Assembly: GCA_016788805.1 (NCBI GenBank)
Contig: JAEUSE010000046.1
Span: 1 to 7,325 of the forward strand
Length of the DNA stretch: 7,325 nt
Source of the DNA: Candidatus Doudnabacteria bacterium
GTDB lineage: Bacteria; Patescibacteriota; Doudnabacteria; UBA920
Direction of reading: 5' to 3'
Shown here: positions 4,701 to 7,325 of the stretch, piece after piece
Position numbering within the stretch: position 1 is the first letter of the stretch
Layout: each line of letters opens with the position of its first letter
Program-made: the position numbers and the translations under genes
Notes under the pieces: model-generated
What the model saw: the letters and a program-made list of their open reading frames with translations, nothing else
Told to the model about the DNA's origin: nothing
Database searches by the model: none

Positions 4701-4814
4701 ATGACATGCCCAGACTGTGGGGGTCACGGAATAGTGGTCATCAATAAAAACAGAGTCGCGGACTGCGACAGGTGCCGTGGCACTGGCCAAATTCCTGACC
4801 AAAAGAAAAAGTGA
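4701..4814 (+). CDS. 37-residue protein of two DnaJ-type zinc motifs
   Basis: The sequence contains CPDCGGHG (3-10) and CDRCRGTG (22-29), two exact CxxCxGxG motifs joined by an 11-residue linker (IVVINKNRVAD), followed by a basic tail PDQKKK. In DnaJ/Hsp40 such motifs pair to bind one Zn2+ in the cysteine-rich, client-binding region. Here that half-domain stands alone with no J domain. The small Bacillus anti-TRAP protein is a known stand-alone use of the same fold. AGAGGA lies about 10 nt upstream of the ATG. It has its own promoter (4586-4614) and a hairpin after the TGA stop, so it is a single-gene unit. The 5' leader can form a hairpin (4634-4640/4648-4654). The function is unknown: it could be a chaperone cofactor, a protein-protein adaptor or an RNA/regulator-binding protein. 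Confidence 0.8.
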   Translation: MTCPDCGGHGIVVINKNRVADCDRCRGTGQIPDQKKK

Positions 4815-4819
4815 ACCCA

Positions 4820-4855
4820 AGAGCCGCAACAAACCCTCATCCCTGTTGCGGCTCT
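4820..4855 (+). terminator. Hairpin after the mini zinc-finger gene
   Basis: Perfect 12-bp stem 4820-4831 with 4844-4855 (AGAGCCGCAACA/TGTTGCGGCTCT), 12-nt loop, starting 6 bp after the stop. The downstream sequence is only moderately T-rich, so it may be a weak terminator or a 3'-end stabiliser. Confidence 0.55.
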
Positions 4856-4942
4856 CAGTATTTCATATGTATTCCTCACAGTCCCGACCTGAGTCAGAAC
4901 TTTATATAGGCGCACTAATACCAAGGGACTCTTTATATAAGT

Positions 4943-4973
4943 AAAAGCCTGCCGATACAATCGGCAGGCTTTT
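4943..4973 (-). terminator. Intrinsic terminator of groES-groEL
   Basis: Perfect 14-bp stem AAAAGCCTGCCGAT/ATCGGCAGGCTTTT with a 3-nt loop. It lies 30 bp past the groEL stop and has T-runs on both strands, so it also blocks readthrough from the plus-strand mini-gene. Between it and the previous hairpin (4856-4942) I see no feature. Confidence 0.88.
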
Positions 4974-5002
4974 GTACTAAGAACTAATTACTAGGTACTA
5001 GT

Positions 5003-6676
5003 TTAATACATTCCACCCATACCGCCCATTCCAGGCATTTCCGGCGCAGAACCGGCCGTCTTAGGCTCTGGCTTATCTACTATAATTGCTTCGGTGGTAA
5101 CCAAGGTAGAAGCTACGGAAACAGCATTCTCAAGTGCTAAGCGAGTTACCTTTACTGGGTCCACAATACCCGCTTGCATCATGTCTTCTACAATCCCCTT
5201 CTCCCAGGACTCTTCCTGGTACTTGGAGAAGTCATACCCGCAGTTGGCAGGATTTTTGTCGTTCTGAATGTAACCAATTATCCCGGTTGGTTCAATGCCT
5301 GCATTGGCAGCAATCTGGCGAAGTGGTGCTTCAAGCGCGCTCCGCACAACCTTTACCCCGGCTCGTTCAATAAAAGACATGTCTTTGCCAAAGCTATCCA
5401 GCATGGGTGCAATGCGAGCCAAAGCGGCTCCTCCACCGGCCACAATACCTTCCTCAACCGCAGCTTTGGTGGCGTTCAAGGCATCTTCTATCTTGAACTT
5501 TTTGGCTTTCATTTCTGTCTCTGTGAAAGCGCCAACCTTTATAACGCCCACGCCACCACTTAAGCGAGCCATGCGCTCTTGTAACTTTTCCTTGTCGTAG
5601 TCGCTGGTTGAGTTGTTGTATTCGTTCTTAATTTGGTTGACCCGTGCTTCCAGAGCAGACTTCTCACCCTGACCGTCTACAATGGTAGTAAACTCTTTAG
5701 TAGCAATTACTTTGCGAGCTCGACCAAGCTGTTCAAGTTCAGTTTTATCCAGCTTAAAGCCAAGATCTTCGGTTATGACTTGTCCACCGGTCAAGACAGC
5801 AATGTCCATTAACATTTCTTTGCGTCGGTCGCCAAAACCAGGGGCTTTAACTGCCAACACGTTAAAGCTGCCGCGAATCTTGTTCAGTACAAAAGTCGCC
5901 AAAGCTTCACCTTCTACATCGTCAGCAATTATAACCAAATCTTTTTTACCACTCTGAGCCACTTTCTCCAGTACGGGCAACACGTCCTGAATGCTGGAAA
6001 TTTTCTTGTCGGTAATTAAAATGTACGGGTCTTCCCAGACTGCTTCCATGCGTTCGGAGTTGCTCACCATATAGGCAGACACAAAGCCTTTATCAAACCG
6101 CATACCTTTTACCACTTCGTGCTCCAAACCGACTTTCTGGCCTTCTTCTACGGTTATAACCCCGTCCTTCCCCACTTCATCCATTACCTGAGCAATCAGT
6201 TTTCCAACTTGCGCATCGAGCGAAGAAATAGTCGCCACCTGCTCAATCTCTTCTTTGCTGCTAATTTTGCGGCTCACCTGAGTCAACTGCTCCACTACAA
6301 ACCGCACCGCGGAGTCCATACCTCGCTTAATGCTGTTGGCATGCGCCGGAGCAATAGCAGCCGCCTCAAAGCCTTGTTCAATCATTTTTTGGGCCAACAC
6401 CGTTGCGGTGGTAGTACCGTCACCGGCACCTTCGTTGGTCTTGTTAGCCACTTCTTGAATCAGGCTCGCGCCAATATTTTCAAACTTATCTTCAAGCTCA
6501 ATTTCTTTGGCTACGGTTACGCCGTCGTCGCTAATGAGCGGACTGCCAAAACCTTTATCTAAAATAACCGCCTTACCGGTTGGTCCGAGCGTTACCTTTA
6601 CCGCGTCCGCGGCAATGTTTACGCCGTTCATAATGGCCATCTTGGCCGCGAAACCTTTTTTTACAATCTTTGACAT
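5003..6676 (-). CDS. groEL: Chaperonin GroEL (Hsp60)
   Basis: 557 residues from MSKIVKKGF. An in-frame ATG 39 nt upstream exists, but the chosen start has GGAG (6684-6687) 7 nt before it and gives the normal N-terminus. GroEL is the ATP-driven 14-mer that folds proteins inside the GroES-capped cavity. ATP-site features are intact: the LGP loop at 30-32, D51 (ISDDGVTVAKE), GDGTTT at 85-90 (D86 matches E. coli D87) and D398 in KIEDALNATKAAVEEG, followed by VAGGG (412-416). The apical domain is continuous, and the C-terminus ends in the usual flexible GGM-type tail (MPGMGGMGGMY). Deviations from the common sequence: LGPTGK instead of LGPKGR, and APAHANSIKRG (109-119) where GANPMDLKRG is usual. 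It lies 109 nt after groES in one operon under a CIRCE element. Confidence 0.98.
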   Translation of the reverse strand: MSKIVKKGFAAKMAIMNGVNIAADAVKVTLGPTGKAVILDKGFGSPLISDDGVTVAKEIELEDKFENIGASLIQEVANKTNEGAGDGTTTATVLAQKMIEQGFEAAAIAPAHANSIKRGMDSAVRFVVEQLTQVSRKISSKEEIEQVATISSLDAQVGKLIAQVMDEVGKDGVITVEEGQKVGLEHEVVKGMRFDKGFVSAYMVSNSERMEAVWEDPYILITDKKISSIQDVLPVLEKVAQSGKKDLVIIADDVEGEALATFVLNKIRGSFNVLAVKAPGFGDRRKEMLMDIAVLTGGQVITEDLGFKLDKTELEQLGRARKVIATKEFTTIVDGQGEKSALEARVNQIKNEYNNSTSDYDKEKLQERMARLSGGVGVIKVGAFTETEMKAKKFKIEDALNATKAAVEEGIVAGGGAALARIAPMLDSFGKDMSFIERAGVKVVRSALEAPLRQIAANAGIEPTGIIGYIQNDKNPANCGYDFSKYQEESWEKGIVEDMMQAGIVDPVKVTRLALENAVSVASTLVTTEAIIVDKPEPKTAGSAPEMPGMGGMGGMY

Positions 6677-6785
6677 AATATATCTCCACAGATGCACAGA
6701 TTTCACAGATGACACGGATTCAGGGCATTACTGCATAACAGTATCTGCGCTATCCGCGTTATCTGCGTATCTGCGGTTTAATTAC
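6677..6785 (-). promoter_or_regulatory. Long imperfect hairpin leading into the groEL ribosome binding site (copy A)
   Basis: On the minus-strand mRNA, CCGCAGAT (6769-6776) pairs with ATCTGTGG (6686-6693), whose final GG begins the GGAG Shine-Dalgarno. The arms continue for about 36 nt each in CAGAT/CGGAT-type units of 8-9 nt spacing, with mismatches between units. Several non-Watson-Crick positions are G-U in the mRNA. Copy B precedes groES. A dispersed repeat and an RNA thermometer are the two main explanations. Confidence 0.6.
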
Positions 6786-7091
6786 TTACTCGATTATTGC
6801 TAACACGTCGCTCTCATCCTTCTCGTGCCCAACGTACAAAACTTTGTACTCAACTTTAGTGCCGTTTTCATCTACTTCTACTTCGTCACCGCTGTATTTA
6901 CCAAACACCACTTCATCCCCGACTTTAAGGCCGAGTTTAGCTATTTCTTCACCTGTTCCCACGGCCACAATTTTACCGCGAGCTTTCTTTTCTTTTTCGG
7001 AAGTGGCGGCCAGTACAATACCGCTCTTAGTGACCTCTTCTTCCTTAATAGGGGCCACGAGAATGCGATTCCCAATAGGTTTGACTTGCAT
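6786..7091 (-). CDS. groES: Co-chaperonin GroES (Hsp10)
   Basis: 101 residues, the normal length. It starts QVKPIGNRILVAPIKEEEVTKSGIVLAAT: the beta-strand core followed by the mobile loop whose hydrophobic tripeptide I25-V26-L27 docks onto GroEL. Then come GKIVAVGTGEE, the VGDEVVFGKYSGDEVEV barrel and a C-terminal YKVLYVGHEKDESDVLAIIE. GroES forms the seven-subunit lid of the GroEL cavity. GGAG (7097-7100) lies 5 nt before the ATG. It is the first gene of the operon; a promoter, a CIRCE operator and hairpin copy B lie upstream. Confidence 0.97.
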   Translation of the reverse strand: MQVKPIGNRILVAPIKEEEVTKSGIVLAATSEKEKKARGKIVAVGTGEEIAKLGLKVGDEVVFGKYSGDEVEVDENGTKVEYKVLYVGHEKDESDVLAIIE

Positions 7092-7213
7092 AATATCTCC
7101 ACAGATGCACAGATGACACGGATGGCACGGATTCAGATAGTCTGCCGCAACATTCTTATGGGCACGTATCTGTGTAATCAGCGCTATCAGCGTATCTGTG
7201 GTTTAATTAATTA
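7092..7213 (-). promoter_or_regulatory. Long imperfect hairpin leading into the groES ribosome binding site (copy B)
   Basis: On the mRNA, CCACAGAT (7194-7201) pairs perfectly with ATCTGTGG (7099-7106); the last GG is part of the GGAG Shine-Dalgarno. The arms extend for about 35 nt with the same unit spacing as copy A. Both copies share the outer TTTAATTA on the far side and the TCTCCACAGATGCACAGAT edge next to the gene. Past the 4x4 internal loop around the Shine-Dalgarno, TAAT/ATTA could pair up to the A of the start codon. Confidence 0.6.
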
Positions 7214-7250
7214 TATTTTTCAATTAGATAAGCGGAAAAGTAAATGTTAT

Positions 7251-7277
7251 TTATCACTCACTCGCTCAGACTGCTAA
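7251..7277 (-). promoter_or_regulatory. CIRCE operator (HrcA binding site)
   Basis: On the minus strand, TTAGCAGTC, 9 nt, GAGTGATAA. The CIRCE consensus is TTAGCACTC-N9-GAGTGCTAA, so 16 of 18 arm positions match with the exact spacing. It overlaps the predicted transcription start, which is the usual place for HrcA repression of groESL. hrcA itself is not in the window. Confidence 0.88.
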
Positions 7278-7278
7278 T

Positions 7279-7306
7279 AGTGTAGCAAACTCAGGCAAGG
7301 TGTCAA
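7279..7306 (-). promoter_or_regulatory. Sigma-70 promoter of groES-groEL
   Basis: On the minus strand, a perfect TTGACA (7301-7306), 16-nt spacer and TACACT (7279-7284). The start, near 7272, falls inside the CIRCE element. The leader to the groES ATG is about 180 nt and includes hairpin copy B. Confidence 0.78.
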
Positions 7307-7325
7307 GAAAACCCCGGCGCTCTCA

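Noticed and set aside
4608..4960. Minus-strand open frames over the mini zinc-finger gene (4608-4832 and 4724-4960)
   Set aside because: They are antisense to a gene with clear motifs, promoter and hairpin. Their sequences show no family features.
6677..6715. Upstream in-frame ATG extending GroEL by 13 residues
   Set aside because: The extra residues fall within the hairpin element and have no ribosome binding site. The start at 6676 has GGAG at the right distance and the normal GroEL N-terminus.
5134..6803. Several plus-strand open frames across groEL
   Set aside because: All are shadows of the well-conserved groEL frame.

Overview
The window most likely comes from a small-genome bacterium of the Candidate Phyla Radiation (Patescibacteria, probably Parcubacteria-like). 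This is an inference. It rests on the cell-surface protein at the left end, whose sequence style I associate with this group, together with short genes, a standard genetic code and divergent housekeeping proteins. The genes with both ends in view stop with TAA, TAG or TGA, and none has an in-frame TGA.

Layout, left to right. Positions 1-766 (minus) hold the N-terminal 255 residues of a secreted repeat protein that looks like an S-layer or surface protein. About 590 nt upstream of it lies a strong promoter, and the DNA between is full of inverted repeats, so the mRNA probably has a long structured leader or a separate RNA lies there. Next come tRNA-Pro(UGG) (minus) and tRNA-Gly(UCC) (plus), transcribed divergently. 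After tRNA-Gly there is a long terminator-like hairpin and a short unit of consecutive hairpins. That unit ends in an exact 20-bp copy of the tRNA-Gly 3' end. A bidirectional terminator separates it from an HU-family DNA-binding protein gene.

Positions 2444-4080 (minus) are rpmF (bL32), nusB and a DUF1177-family gene. A near-consensus promoter precedes rpmF, and a large terminator-like hairpin sits directly before nusB. Positions 4225-4614 contain two symmetric, outward-facing promoters. One drives a stretch with no plausible protein that folds into nested helices, a candidate non-coding RNA on the minus strand. The other drives a 37-residue protein made almost entirely of two DnaJ-type CxxCxGxG zinc-binding motifs.

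Positions 4943-7306 (minus) are a complete groES-groEL heat-shock operon with a sigma-70 promoter, a CIRCE operator (HrcA site, 2 mismatches in 18 arm positions) and a strong terminator. Each of the two genes is preceded by a copy of the same long imperfect hairpin, and the base of that hairpin runs into the ribosome binding site.

Working together: the right half is protein folding under HrcA control, possibly with an added RNA-level control. The middle is ribosome and transcription machinery (bL32, NusB). The most unusual items are the candidate RNA, the mini zinc-finger protein beside it, and the duplicated hairpin leaders of groES and groEL.
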